Shown here one piece after another: positions 46,450 through 54,838 of a DNA stretch of 64,000 nt. This DNA is from Rhodothermales bacterium (GTDB lineage Bacteria; Bacteroidota; Rhodothermia; Rhodothermales; JANQRZ01), in NCBI GenBank assembly GCA_039944855.1, contig JBDUXZ010000020.1:186001-250000 (forward strand), in the 5' to 3' direction. The first letter of the stretch is position 1. Every line of letters starts with the position of its first letter. The position numbers were made by a program, and so were the translations under genes. The notes under the pieces are model-generated. The model was not told the DNA's origin, ran no database searches, and worked only from the letters and a program-made list of their open reading frames with translations.

Positions 46450-47310
46450 TCAGTGGTAGAGGAAGAGCGGGATCTCGGCGTTGTCGATCAGCCCGCTCGC
46501 CGTCGAGCCGAAGAGGAATTCTTTCAGGCCGGACTGCGAGTGGGCGCCCGCCACGATGAGGTCGGCGCGGCTGCGGGTGGCGTGGTCGAGCAGCCGACTC
46601 TTCGCCTGCCCGCCGGGCAGGCTCGTCCCCTCGACGGAGGTGAACCCGTGGGCTTGGAGGTAGGACTTCGCGAGCGAGAGCATCAGTTCGGACTCGGCCG
46701 TCGCCTCCTCCCCATCGCCCTCGCGCACGTTGACGACCTCGACGGCGAGGTGCTCCGTGTCGAACGGGCTCAGCTCGGCGAACTTCTGCATCGCGCGCGC
46801 CGCGCTCACGCTCCGGTCGTAGGCGACGAGCACGCGACGGATCGGGCGGTACTCGGACTCGACGACGAGCGTGGCGGCGGCGCCTTTCTCCACGACCTCG
46901 TCCATCGTCCGCGTTCGCTTGTCGCGCTGCGGATAAAAGAAGTGCGACTCGTGCCCGGCAATCAGCAGGTCGTGGTACTTCATGTCCTCGACGATCCGCT
47001 CGAACGGGACGCCCTCCTCGACGTGGTCGGCCCCGTGGGGGATGCCTTCGCGGTCGAGCTCCTCAGCGAAGCGGCGGAGGAGGTGGTGCGCTTGAGCGCG
47101 GGCCTCGTCCGAGAGTGCGTGTTGGAGCTTCTCTGCATAATACATCGCGCCCACGCCAGCGCCGGAAGCCTGGGAGCGGATCCCTTCGCGGTCGACGATG
47201 GCGAGGCCCGTCACCGACGCGCCGGAGCGGTGAGCGATCTCGATCGCGTAGCGGGTTGCGACGGAGGTGTCGGTGTCGAAGTCGAGGGCGACGAGGATGC
47301 GCTTGAGCAT
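46450..47310 (-). CDS. tandem universal stress protein (UspA family)
   Basis: A 286-residue protein made of two Usp domains, each about 140 residues. The first begins MLKRILVALDFDTDTSVATRYAIEIAH; the second begins RPIRRVLVAYDRSVSAARAMQKF and carries the ATP-binding GAHSQSGLKEFLFGSTASGL (G-x2-G-x9-GS). The first domain has a poorer G-x2-G motif (GHESHFFYPQRDKR), so nucleotide binding may be confined to the second. It is the gene immediately left of the candidate origin and reads away from it. TACCTTTA at 47343 may be its promoter element. Confidence 0.9.
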   Translation of the reverse strand: MLKRILVALDFDTDTSVATRYAIEIAHRSGASVTGLAIVDREGIRSQASGAGVGAMYYAEKLQHALSDEARAQAHHLLRRFAEELDREGIPHGADHVEEGVPFERIVEDMKYHDLLIAGHESHFFYPQRDKRTRTMDEVVEKGAAATLVVESEYRPIRRVLVAYDRSVSAARAMQKFAELSPFDTEHLAVEVVNVREGDGEEATAESELMLSLAKSYLQAHGFTSVEGTSLPGGQAKSRLLDHATRSRADLIVAGAHSQSGLKEFLFGSTASGLIDNAEIPLFLYH

Positions 47311-47342
47311 AAGGAAGAGGAGGCAAGATGTGGGCGGACGAC

Positions 47343-47350
47343 TAAAGGTA
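47343..47350 (-). promoter_or_regulatory. candidate promoter element (TACCTTTA) of the stress-protein gene
   Basis: TACCTTTA on the minus strand, 33 bases before the start codon. Confidence 0.35.
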
Positions 47351-47429
47351 CATCGGGGGCATCAGAGACACTATGCCACCGATTGGTATAGGCTGATATA
47401 AGAGGAGCCCCTCGTTCATCCACACTGCC

Positions 47430-47472
47430 TAATTAAATAAAGTATTGAATAAGTAAAAAGGTATAGTAGTAG
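47430..47472. other. AT-rich DNA unwinding element with TAG triplets
   Basis: Forty-three bases of about 80% A+T in an otherwise strongly GC-rich window. They end with three consecutive TAG triplets (47464-47472), followed after AGGC by two head-to-tail DnaA boxes. This matches the layout of DnaA-trios, which let DnaA load on single-stranded DNA. No other tract of this composition occurs in the window. Confidence 0.7.
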
Positions 47473-47834
47473 AGGCTGTGGACATGTGGACAAGCCGGTC
47501 GGAAGAGGCCGTTGTGGATAGACGTGCATAAGCGCCGAGTTATCCGCGGTACTGTCCACAAACGGCCCGCCGGCCGAAGCCGCGACAGTCCCCGTCCGGT
47601 GCGATCTCGCGACGTTGTCCACTTCTCCACGCCTGTCCACAACTAGGGGAATCCCCTACCCACACCCCGTCCACAACCCGGAGCCTGTGGACGACGGTTG
47701 GATAACCCGTGGAGAGATCGTCCTTGACAGCGTGGCGATTTTGACAGGGCGGAGCGGCGTCGGCGTTGTCCCCGACGCGTCCACGGTTGTCCACACCGTT
47801 CTCCACACGGTGGAAAAAGTCCCCGTTTTGCACA
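47430..47834. other. candidate chromosomal replication origin oriC
   Basis: A gene-free block with a dense set of DnaA boxes. Perfect high-GC boxes (TTGTCCACA) are at 47485 (reverse) and 47787. One-mismatch boxes include 47477 (reverse), 47513 (CTATCCACA, reverse), 47552, 47615, 47633, 47686 (reverse), 47799 (TTCTCCACA), and TTTTGCACA at 47826 fits the E. coli pattern. Weaker matches lie at 47540, 47667, 47697 and 47766. An AT-rich tract adjoins the first boxes. Genes to the right run rightward; most just to the left run leftward, as expected at an origin. Confidence 0.88.
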
Positions 47835-47945
47835 CCACGCGCTGCCGAAGCCGCGTTCGGTCGGAAGGGGAAAACCCTCGCCCGATCAGTCCGTTGAACT
47901 CCGCCCCCGTCCCTCGATGCCGATTCGTTGATGCCGACTCGTTTC

Positions 47946-48608
47946 ATGCGCACCGTGCTCTGCCTGCTCCTCGTCCTCGCGTTCGCTGCCGAGGCGCCCG
48001 CTCAGTCCAGCCGTCACGACGTCACGATCGCCCGCGTGAAGTACGGCGGCGGCGGTGACTGGTACAGCGGCGAGGGGTCGCTCCCCAACCTCCTCGCCTT
48101 CGTGCGGACGAACACGCTGCTCGACGTGGCACCCGAAGAAGACATCGTCGAACTGACGAGCGACAAGCTCTTCCAGTACCCGTACCTCTATCTCAACGGG
48201 CACGGCACGGTCCGCTTCACCGCGCGTGAGGCCGAGCGGCTTCGGCGCTACCTCGTCGGCGGCGGCTTCCTCCACATCAACGACGACTACGGGCTCGATC
48301 AGACGATCCGGCAGGAGATGAAGAAAGTCTTCCCCGAGCAGGAGTTCGTCGCCGTCCCGTTCGAGCATGAGGTCTACCACGCGCACTTCCAGTTCCCCAA
48401 CGGCCTCCCCAAAGTGCACGAGCACGACGGCAAGCCGGCGCAGGGACTCGGGTTGTTCCACGAGGGGCGGCTAGTCGTGTTCTATTCGTACGAGAGCGAC
48501 ATCGGCGACGGGTGGGAGCCGGAGGGCGTGCATAACAACCCACCCGAGAAGCGGCAGGCGGCGCTCCGGATGGGAACGAACCTGCTCGTTTACGCGATGA
48601 CACGCTAG
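47946..48608 (+). CDS. DUF4159 domain-containing exported protein
   Basis: A 220-residue protein with signal peptide [20 protein letters not shown]. The mature part matches DUF4159: [17 protein letters not shown]-like start, [49 protein letters not shown], and a [24 protein letters not shown] end. The domain resembles a glutamine-amidotransferase-like (ThuA-like) fold without proven activity and often accompanies MoxR-ATPase gene clusters, which are not seen here. An ATG 15 bases earlier is also possible. It is the first gene to the right of the candidate origin. Confidence 0.87.
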   Translation: MRTVLCLLLVLAFAAEAPAQSSRHDVTIARVKYGGGGDWYSGEGSLPNLLAFVRTNTLLDVAPEEDIVELTSDKLFQYPYLYLNGHGTVRFTAREAERLRRYLVGGGFLHINDDYGLDQTIRQEMKKVFPEQEFVAVPFEHEVYHAHFQFPNGLPKVHEHDGKPAQGLGLFHEGRLVVFYSYESDIGDGWEPEGVHNNPPEKRQAALRMGTNLLVYAMTR

Positions 48609-48637
48609 CAACTCCCCTGCCTCTCTCCTTCTCCCCT

Positions 48638-48964
48638 ATGCGTTTGATTCTCTTCGTTGCCCTCGTCGTCGTGCTCGCCGTCACGAACCCCGGCCCGGAC
48701 GAGTTCGCCGAGTTCGCCGAAGACAACGTCGCCGAGCAGATCGGGACGATGGCGGAGGCGATGCCCGCAGGTGGACTCCTCGGCGACCTCGGAGCGATGG
48801 CGGCCGGTCGCCTCGTCCGCCGCTTCGCCGACCGCGACAACTACCTCGTCGCGAGCGTGTATACCTTAGACTTCGACGGGCGCGCGCGCGAAGGCGAGGA
48901 GTGGAAGTTCATCGGCATCGCCACCCTCTTCTTCGAGATCCAACGCCCCGCCAGCCTCGACTGA
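48638..48964 (+). CDS. small DUF4359-like exported or membrane-anchored protein
   Basis: A 108-residue protein with a hydrophobic start ([23 protein letters not shown]) followed by [14 protein letters not shown]. The [11 protein letters not shown] segment resembles DUF4359, in which N-P is followed by an acidic helix. The C-terminal half ([32 protein letters not shown]) is predicted beta strands. The function is unknown. It follows the DUF4159 gene after 29 bases and probably shares its transcript. Confidence 0.6.
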   Translation: MRLILFVALVVVLAVTNPGPDEFAEFAEDNVAEQIGTMAEAMPAGGLLGDLGAMAAGRLVRRFADRDNYLVASVYTLDFDGRAREGEEWKFIGIATLFFEIQRPASLD

Positions 48965-49041
48965 TCGCGCCCCGGTCCCCAACGCGCCTGTACAGACGCG
49001 ACACGCCGCGTCTCTACCTACCACTTCGCTCTTCGCTCTCC

Positions 49042-50352
49042 ATGCACGACGACCTCCGCACGCAAGACCCCGACCTCTACTCCATCATCCAGCGCGAAAT
49101 CGACCGGCAGAACGACGGGCTCGAACTCATCGCCTCGGAGAACTTCGTCTCGCTCGCCGTGCTGCAGGCGATGGGCACGCCGCTGACGAACAAGTACGCC
49201 GAAGGCCGGCCCGGCAAGCGCTACTACGGCGGGTGTGAGATCGTCGACGAGGCCGAAGTGCTCGCGCAGGAGCGAGCGAAGAAGCTCTTCGGCGCCGACT
49301 GGGTGAACGTGCAGCCGCACTCCGGCGCCACGGCCAACCACGCCATCTACCTCGCCCTCATGGAGCCCGGCGACCGCCTCCTCGGGCTCGACCTCGCCCA
49401 CGGCGGCCACCTCACGCACGGCTCCCCCGTCAACTTCTCCGGCATCCTCTACGACGCCCACTTCTACGGCGTCGAGCGCGATGGCGAGCTCGCCGGACGG
49501 ATCGATATGGAGAAGGTGCGGGCGAAAGCGCGCGACGTGCAGCCGAAGATGATCTCCGTCGGTGCCAGCGCTTACAGCCGTGACTTCGACTATCCGGCGT
49601 TCCGCGCGATCGCCGACGAGGTGGGCGCGATCCTGTGGGTGGACATGGCCCACACCGCCGGCCTCATCGCCGTCGACCTGCTGAGCGACCCGCTCCCCCA
49701 CGCCCACGTCGTCTCGACGACGACGCACAAGACGCTGCGCGGGCCGCGCGGCGGGATGCTTCTCGTCGGGAAGGACGCCGAGAACCCGCTCGGGAAGACG
49801 TGGAAGAGCGGGAAGCCGAAGATGATGAGTGAACTGCTCGACTCGGCCGTCTTCCCCGGCGTGATCGGCGGGCCGCTGATGCACGTGATCGCGTCGAAAG
49901 CCGTTGCCTTCGGCGAGGCGCTCGAACCGTCGTTCAAAGACTACGGCCGGCGCGTGATCGCGAACGCCGCGGCGATGGCCGACGCCTTCGTCGAGCGCGG
50001 CTACGACGTCGTCAGCGGCGGCACCGACAACCACCTCCTCCTCATCGACCTGCGCAGCAAGGGGCTCACCGGCAAAGAGGCCGAGGCTCTCCTCGGTGAG
50101 GCCGACATCACCGTCAACAAGAATATGGTCCCGTTCGACCCGGAGAGCCCGTTCGTCACGAGCGGCATCCGGCTCGGCACGCCGGCCGTCACCACGCGCG
50201 GGCTCGGGCCCGACGCCGTGCGCGAGGTCGTCGGGCTCATCGACCGCGTCCTCTCGAAGCGGGAGAGTGAGGGCACGCGCGAGATGGTCCGCCGCGAGGT
50301 GTTCGTGATGAGCGAGCGGTTCCCGCTCTACGGCCACAGCGTGCTGGCGTGA
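49042..50352 (+). CDS. glyA: serine hydroxymethyltransferase
   Basis: A 436-residue PLP enzyme that interconverts serine and glycine with transfer of a one-carbon unit to tetrahydrofolate. [14 protein letters not shown] and [18 protein letters not shown] are near the N-terminus. [14 protein letters not shown] and AYSRDFDYP follow, and the PLP lysine is K230 in [16 protein letters not shown]. The length and all motifs are standard. The ATG giving [10 protein letters not shown] is chosen over an upstream in-frame start that is not conserved. Confidence 0.96.
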   Translation: MHDDLRTQDPDLYSIIQREIDRQNDGLELIASENFVSLAVLQAMGTPLTNKYAEGRPGKRYYGGCEIVDEAEVLAQERAKKLFGADWVNVQPHSGATANHAIYLALMEPGDRLLGLDLAHGGHLTHGSPVNFSGILYDAHFYGVERDGELAGRIDMEKVRAKARDVQPKMISVGASAYSRDFDYPAFRAIADEVGAILWVDMAHTAGLIAVDLLSDPLPHAHVVSTTTHKTLRGPRGGMLLVGKDAENPLGKTWKSGKPKMMSELLDSAVFPGVIGGPLMHVIASKAVAFGEALEPSFKDYGRRVIANAAAMADAFVERGYDVVSGGTDNHLLLIDLRSKGLTGKEAEALLGEADITVNKNMVPFDPESPFVTSGIRLGTPAVTTRGLGPDAVREVVGLIDRVLSKRESEGTREMVRREVFVMSERFPLYGHSVLA

Positions 50353-50577
50353 TTTGTGATGCGGTCCAGGCGGGAAGAGGAAGTCCTTCCCACTCGGTGT
50401 TTGGCGGCGGGCGGTGCTCCGCTGTACGTTCCATTCGGAGCCGCTCGTTTTCAGAATCTCTCGGCGTAGGCTGTTGGAACGAATGCCGGGGGGGACGGTT
50501 TTTTACGAGCGCCCCCCGCGCGTGCTTAGTTTGTGCTCTTTGTGATTCCGGCTCGGGCCGGCGTTCTCTTCCCTCCC

Positions 50578-51186
50578 ATGGCAAACGATTTTAGCTCGGT
50601 CCCGGAATCGGCCCTCGCGCGGCTGGGGCACCAGCTCTACCAGCGGGCCCTCGTCCGGCGCGACCAGGAGCCGATCACCGACCCGCGCGGGCAGCCCATC
50701 GGCTGGCTGCTCGACACGCGCATCCCGATGCTGGAGGGAGAGATCTTCGATGAGATCGGCGAGGTCCTCGCCGAGCGGCTCCAGTCCCGCTCCGTCTTCC
50801 AGGTCGCCGGCTTCGGCTACGGCTCGTTCCCGATCGTGTGCTCCGTGCTCGGCGCGGACACCGAGGCGACGTTCCGGGGCGGGTTCATCCGCGAGCGGCG
50901 GAAGGCGTACGGCCGCCGCCGCCTCGTCGAAGGCCCCCTCGACCGCAGCGAGCCCGTCGTGCTCGTGGACGACATCCTCAACAGCGGGCGCAGCGCGGCC
51001 CGCGCGATCGCCCTCCTCCGCAGCGACGGGTTCGAAGTGCCCGGCGTGCTGACCCTCTTCAACTTCACGTGGAGCGGCGGCAAGAGCCGGCTCGAAGGCG
51101 AGGGGCTGTGGGTGGAGAGCCTGCTGGAGCTCAACCTCCGCGAGAGCGCCCGCGCCGCGGCCTCCTCCGGCGACGCACGCCGCTGA
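50578..51186 (+). CDS. orotate phosphoribosyltransferase-like protein
   Basis: A 202-residue type I phosphoribosyltransferase. The PRPP-binding motif VVLVDDILNSGRSA lies near residues 123-136, preceded by FRGGFIRERRKAYGRRRLVEGP, which resembles the flexible loop of orotate phosphoribosyltransferase (lysine/arginine-rich, then a glycine). It would attach a pyrimidine or similar base to PRPP. No other pyrimidine genes adjoin it, so whether it is PyrE itself or a paralogue cannot be decided. Confidence 0.75.
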   Translation: MANDFSSVPESALARLGHQLYQRALVRRDQEPITDPRGQPIGWLLDTRIPMLEGEIFDEIGEVLAERLQSRSVFQVAGFGYGSFPIVCSVLGADTEATFRGGFIRERRKAYGRRRLVEGPLDRSEPVVLVDDILNSGRSAARAIALLRSDGFEVPGVLTLFNFTWSGGKSRLEGEGLWVESLLELNLRESARAAASSGDARR

Positions 51187-51190
51187 GTTA

Positions 51191-51285
51191 TTAGGAGCGG
51201 AAGAGCGGAGGAGAGAAAGAGCGGAGGAGGTCTGAGATCGACCGCCGCCATCTTCCGATCTTCCCCCTTCCGTTCTTCCTCACCC
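51191..51285. repeat. purine-rich/pyrimidine-rich imperfect inverted repeat
   Basis: GGAAGAGCGGAGGAGAG and related units form a purine-rich half, followed by a pyrimidine-rich half (ATCTTCCCCCTTCCGTTCTTCC) able to pair imperfectly with it. A similar unit (GGAAGAGCCGAGGAGACGAA) forms the hairpin near 24.05 kb. It may be a terminator after the phosphoribosyltransferase gene or a dispersed repeat. Confidence 0.4.
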
Positions 51286-51294
51286 TGGACCCCC

Positions 51295-52221
51295 TTGCTC
51301 GACCTCAAATCCAAGCTGACGCGCTTCCGCAAGCCCGGCCTTCCGTCCGGCGACGGAGCCCCGGCCCACGGCGTCGCCGACGGCATCGCCGCCGAGATGG
51401 GCTTCCTCGACCACCTCGAGGAAATGCGCTGGCGGATCTTCAAGGCGCTCGGCGCCCTGATCGTCACCTCCATCCTCTGCCTGTTCTTCGCCGATTGGGT
51501 GATCGACTCGCTCCTGATGGCGCCGACGCGCGTGGACTTCTTCATGTACCGGCTCTTCGGCGTGGACGCGACGGAGTTGGTGTTGCAAAACCGGACGATC
51601 ACCGGGCAGTTCTTCGCCTATTTCGGGACCGTCCTCGCCGTCGGCTTCATCCTCGCGATGCCGCTCGTGCTCTACCAAGTCTGGGCGTTCGTCGAGCCGG
51701 GGCTCTACGCGCACGAGAAGCAAGGGCTGCGGTTCATCGCCGTCTTCGCCACGTTCTTCTTCGTGCTCGGCGTGTCGTTCGGCTACCTCATCCTCACGCC
51801 GCTCGCGCTCCAGTTCTTCGCGAACTTCCAGATCTCCGAGCAGATCATCAACGAGTTCGACATCACGAAGTACTTCTCGATGGTGCTGATGTGGACGTTC
51901 GGCGCGGGCGCGCTCTTCGAGATGCCCGTCGTGGTGTACTTCCTCGCCAGCCTCGGGATCGTGACGGCGGCGAAGATGCGGGCCTACCGGAAGTACGCCC
52001 TCATCATCATCCTCATCGTCGCCGCCTTCTTCACGCCGCCGGACCCGATGAGCCAGCTCATCATGGCGTTCCCCCTCCTCGGGCTCTACGAGGCGTCGAT
52101 CTTCATCACCGCCGTCGTCGAGCGGCGGCGGCTGAAGGAGGAGGCGAAGCGCCGCCGCCAGGAGGAGAAGGAGGAGGCGGAGCGCGTCCGCGCGGAGGCG
52201 AAGAAGCGCCTTGACGGGTGA
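51295..52221 (+). CDS. tatC: Sec-independent protein translocase TatC
   Basis: A 308-residue membrane protein that recognises twin-arginine signal peptides. The core starts at MGFLDHLEEMRWRIFKALGALI and shows six predicted helices, with GQFFAYFGTVLAVGFILAMPLVLYQVWAFVEPGL and GAGALFEMPVVVYFLASLGIV as family hallmarks. About 40 residues precede this core and about 40 charged residues (EAKRRRQEEKEEAERVRAEAKKR) follow it. The assigned TTG start is therefore uncertain: initiation nearer to the core is possible. No tatA is adjacent. Confidence 0.93.
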   Translation: MLDLKSKLTRFRKPGLPSGDGAPAHGVADGIAAEMGFLDHLEEMRWRIFKALGALIVTSILCLFFADWVIDSLLMAPTRVDFFMYRLFGVDATELVLQNRTITGQFFAYFGTVLAVGFILAMPLVLYQVWAFVEPGLYAHEKQGLRFIAVFATFFFVLGVSFGYLILTPLALQFFANFQISEQIINEFDITKYFSMVLMWTFGAGALFEMPVVVYFLASLGIVTAAKMRAYRKYALIIILIVAAFFTPPDPMSQLIMAFPLLGLYEASIFITAVVERRRLKEEAKRRRQEEKEEAERVRAEAKKRLDG

Positions 52222-52308
52222 GCGCCGATGTCGTTTCGTGTATACGCCGGCGCGCCCCCGCCGCGTTCGTTCTGAGTCGCCGAACCTAAGAAGCCGAAGA
52301 GGTCCCGC

Positions 52309-53973
52309 ATGAAACGCTCGCTCCGCACCGCCGCCCCTGCCGTCATCGTCGCCCTCGGGCTCGGCCTGCTCGCGGGCTTCTTCATGCCGCGCGACGACGA
52401 CTTCTTCGCCCTCAAGAAGAACTTCACCATCTTTGGCAAGCTCTACGAGGAGCTCGCTACGGGCTACGTCGACGACCTCGACTCCGAGCAGCTCATGCGG
52501 ACGGGCATCGACGCGATGCTCCAGACGCTCGACCCGTACACCGTCTTCATCGACGAGGCGGACAATGAGGACATCGAGATCCTCACGCGCGGGCGCTACG
52601 GCGGCGTCGGCCTCACGGTGGGGCAGCGCGGCGGGAAGACCGTCGTGCTCCAGCCCGTCGAGGGCGCGAGCGCGTTCGAGCAGGGCGTCCGCACCGGCGA
52701 CGTCATTACGAACATCGCCGGCATTCCGACCGACGACCTCGAGTCGGACGAGATCCGTGACCTCCTCCGTGGCGACCCCGGCACGACGGTTGAGATCCGC
52801 GTCGAGCGCGAGGGCGAGCCAGAGCCGCTCGACTTCCGCCTCACGCGCTCCGAGGTCCAGCTCAAAAATGTCACGTACGCGGAGTACGTCGGCAATCCCG
52901 CCGACGGCGTCGGCTACGTCAAGCTCGAACGGTTCTCGCGCGACGCGGCCGAGGAAGTCGCGGCGGCGATCCAAAAGCTCTACAGCGAGGGCCCGCTGAA
53001 CGCGCTCGTGCTCGACCTCCGCGGCAACCCCGGCGGCTTGCTCGAAGCGGCCGTCGACATCTCCGGCCACTTCCTCCCGCAGGGCTCCGTCATCGTCTCG
53101 ACGCGTGGCCGGCAGCCCGAGAGCGAGCGGGTCTACCGTAGCCGCGCCGCCCCCGTCGCGCTCGACGTCCCCCTCGCCGTCCTCGTCGACGGCGGCAGCG
53201 CCTCGGCCTCGGAGATCGTCGCCGGTGCGATTCAGGACCACGACCGCGGCATCGTCGTCGGCGAGCGGACGTTCGGGAAGGGGCTCGTGCAGATCATCCG
53301 CGGCCTCCCGTACCACACCTCGCTCAAGATGACGACGGCGAAGTACTACACCCCGAGCGGCCGGTGCATCCAGGCCGTCGAGTACTCCCGCGACGAGGTC
53401 GGCGGCCGCGCCGTCGAAGTCGCCGACTCGCTGCGCCGCGCGTACACGACGGTCGGCGGCCGGCCGGTCTACGACGGTAAGGGGATCGAGCCGGACATCG
53501 AAGCCAGCCTCGGCGAGATGAGCGAGCTGGAGGCGGCGCTCGTCCGGCAGGCCGCGTTCTTCCTCTTCGCCAACCGCTACGCGGCCACGCACGAGGCCGA
53601 GGGCGACGCGTTCTCCGTCAGCGACGCCGACCTCCGCGCGTTCCACGACTGGCTCGCCACGCAGGACTTCACGTACCGCACGCGGGCCGAGCAGGCGCTC
53701 GACGGCCTCGCCGAGAACCTCGACGGCGCGGGCTACGACGAGACCGCCGACGAGATCGAGGAGCTCCGCCGCGAGCTGTGGGAGGAGAAGGAACTCGACT
53801 TCGAGCGGCACGCGCCCCGGTTGAAAGAGCGGCTCCGCCGCGAGATCCTCGCCCGCTACCTCGGCGAGAGCGCGCAGATCGAGGCCTCGTTCCGCGACGA
53901 CTACCAGTTCAACCGCGCTAGAGAACTGCTCGCCGATGCCTCGTCGTATCGCGGCGTGCTGAGCGCCGAGTGA
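52309..53973 (+). CDS. C-terminal processing protease (S41 family, CtpA/Prc-like)
   Basis: A 554-residue S41 serine protease anchored or secreted through an N-terminal hydrophobic segment (AAPAVIVALGLGLLAGFF). The helical N-terminal part holds DPYTVFIDEADNEDI. A PDZ domain (about residues 95-180) follows with GVGLTVGQRGGKTVVLQPVEGASAFEQGV. The catalytic core has LRGNPGGLLEAAVDIS, VDGGSASASEIVAGAI with the nucleophilic serine, and ERTFGKGLVQ with the catalytic lysine. An extra C-terminal helical region of about 130 residues follows. Such enzymes trim or degrade periplasmic and membrane proteins. Confidence 0.93.
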   Translation: MKRSLRTAAPAVIVALGLGLLAGFFMPRDDDFFALKKNFTIFGKLYEELATGYVDDLDSEQLMRTGIDAMLQTLDPYTVFIDEADNEDIEILTRGRYGGVGLTVGQRGGKTVVLQPVEGASAFEQGVRTGDVITNIAGIPTDDLESDEIRDLLRGDPGTTVEIRVEREGEPEPLDFRLTRSEVQLKNVTYAEYVGNPADGVGYVKLERFSRDAAEEVAAAIQKLYSEGPLNALVLDLRGNPGGLLEAAVDISGHFLPQGSVIVSTRGRQPESERVYRSRAAPVALDVPLAVLVDGGSASASEIVAGAIQDHDRGIVVGERTFGKGLVQIIRGLPYHTSLKMTTAKYYTPSGRCIQAVEYSRDEVGGRAVEVADSLRRAYTTVGGRPVYDGKGIEPDIEASLGEMSELEAALVRQAAFFLFANRYAATHEAEGDAFSVSDADLRAFHDWLATQDFTYRTRAEQALDGLAENLDGAGYDETADEIEELRRELWEEKELDFERHAPRLKERLRREILARYLGESAQIEASFRDDYQFNRARELLADASSYRGVLSAE

Positions 53974-54011
53974 GGGCGGTGCCCGCCCCTCCACCGATCA
54001 CGAGCGGAGCT

Positions 54012-54743
54012 ATGCGAACCGTCTGGGTGGGGCTCGCGCTGCTGATTCTCGTCCCGGTCCTGAGCGGGTGCAAGGCGCTGCTCTACACTCCGAGCACGCA
54101 CGTCGTGCCAATGTTCGAGCGGAGCGGTCAGGTTCAGGCTGCGGTCAGCCTCAAGCAGGACGCAGGCTTCGACGTTCAGGTCGCAGGTTCGCCGCTGCCC
54201 CACATCGTACTGTTTACTACCGGCACCGCCGCCCTCAACGTGCTTGATAGATACCAGCAGCGCTATGGAGAGCTTGGCGGTGGATTCTATGCCGTGATCC
54301 CGTACGAGATGACGCTCGAACTCTTGGCTGGGAAGGGGCGGGGACGGGCGAGGGGGCAGGGGGAGCAGTTGGTGTCGTCCGATGACATTTTCCCGGTGAT
54401 CGAGTCCTACTCGTACGAAGCAGCGTACCGACGGACGTTTGCCCAGGTCAACATCGGCAAGCGAACCGATGGTGGAGCCCTGCTCGTGGGTGGTGCGCTC
54501 CGCTTTTCGTGGGTGCACTTCGACGATTTCGAGACGGATCCGGAAGACCTCGTCCGGGAGGTGCGCGCGGTCTACGCCGAACCGGCCCTGTTCTTTCGAG
54601 CGCGCGTGAACCGGTTCGTGGATTTGGAAGGGCAGCTCGGTTCCAGCTATGCCCTGCGAGAGGAGGAACAGGCACTGTTCGGGAAAGTGGAGCGGTACGG
54701 CAGTGTCGGCATCCGGCTTCATCTCGGGCGGCCGTCGATCTAG
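54012..54743 (+). CDS. predicted lipoprotein with beta-rich domain, function unknown
   Basis: A 243-residue protein with lipobox LSGC (MRTVWVGLALLILVPVLSGCKALL; cysteine near residue 20). The rest is beta-rich, with GQVQAAVSLKQDAGFDVQVAGSPL, SYSYEAAYRRTFAQVNIGKRTDGGALLVGGALRFSWVHF and a final VERYGSVGIRLHLGRPSI, the last like an outer-membrane barrel end. It may be a lipid-anchored barrel similar to other Bacteroidota outer-membrane proteins. The family is not recognised. A terminator-like hairpin lies 36 bases after it. Confidence 0.6.
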   Translation: MRTVWVGLALLILVPVLSGCKALLYTPSTHVVPMFERSGQVQAAVSLKQDAGFDVQVAGSPLPHIVLFTTGTAALNVLDRYQQRYGELGGGFYAVIPYEMTLELLAGKGRGRARGQGEQLVSSDDIFPVIESYSYEAAYRRTFAQVNIGKRTDGGALLVGGALRFSWVHFDDFETDPEDLVREVRAVYAEPALFFRARVNRFVDLEGQLGSSYALREEEQALFGKVERYGSVGIRLHLGRPSI

Positions 54744-54778
54744 TCCCGCTGACGGCGGACACCGTATCTTCGCACCCG

Positions 54779-54814
54779 GTAGGGGCGCAGCGCGCTGCGC
54801 CCCTACGTTTTTTT
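54779..54814 (+). terminator. intrinsic terminator (14-bp stem and U-tract)
   Basis: GTAGGGGCGCAGCG and CGCTGCGCCCCTAC form a perfect 28-base inverted repeat without a spacer, followed by G and seven T residues: the strongest intrinsic terminator structure in the window. It is placed after the lipoprotein gene. TATCTTCG at 54765 just before it resembles a promoter element, so the hairpin might instead lie at the 5' end of the next transcript. Confidence 0.8.
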
Positions 54815-54838
54815 CGAGCCGCATCACCTCCGTACCAC

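Noticed and set aside
47477-47834. Interpretation of the TGTCCACA repeats as a CRISPR array or plasmid iterons
   Set aside because: Units occur in both orientations with irregular spacing and vary at the first bases, as DnaA boxes do; there are no uniform spacers or cas/rep genes.
51280-53994. A 904-codon open frame antisense to tatC and the S41 protease gene
   Set aside because: Codon-position GC bias keeps the opposite strand open; the translation is low complexity, rich in E, R and V, with no domain, and both genes on the sense strand are unmistakable.
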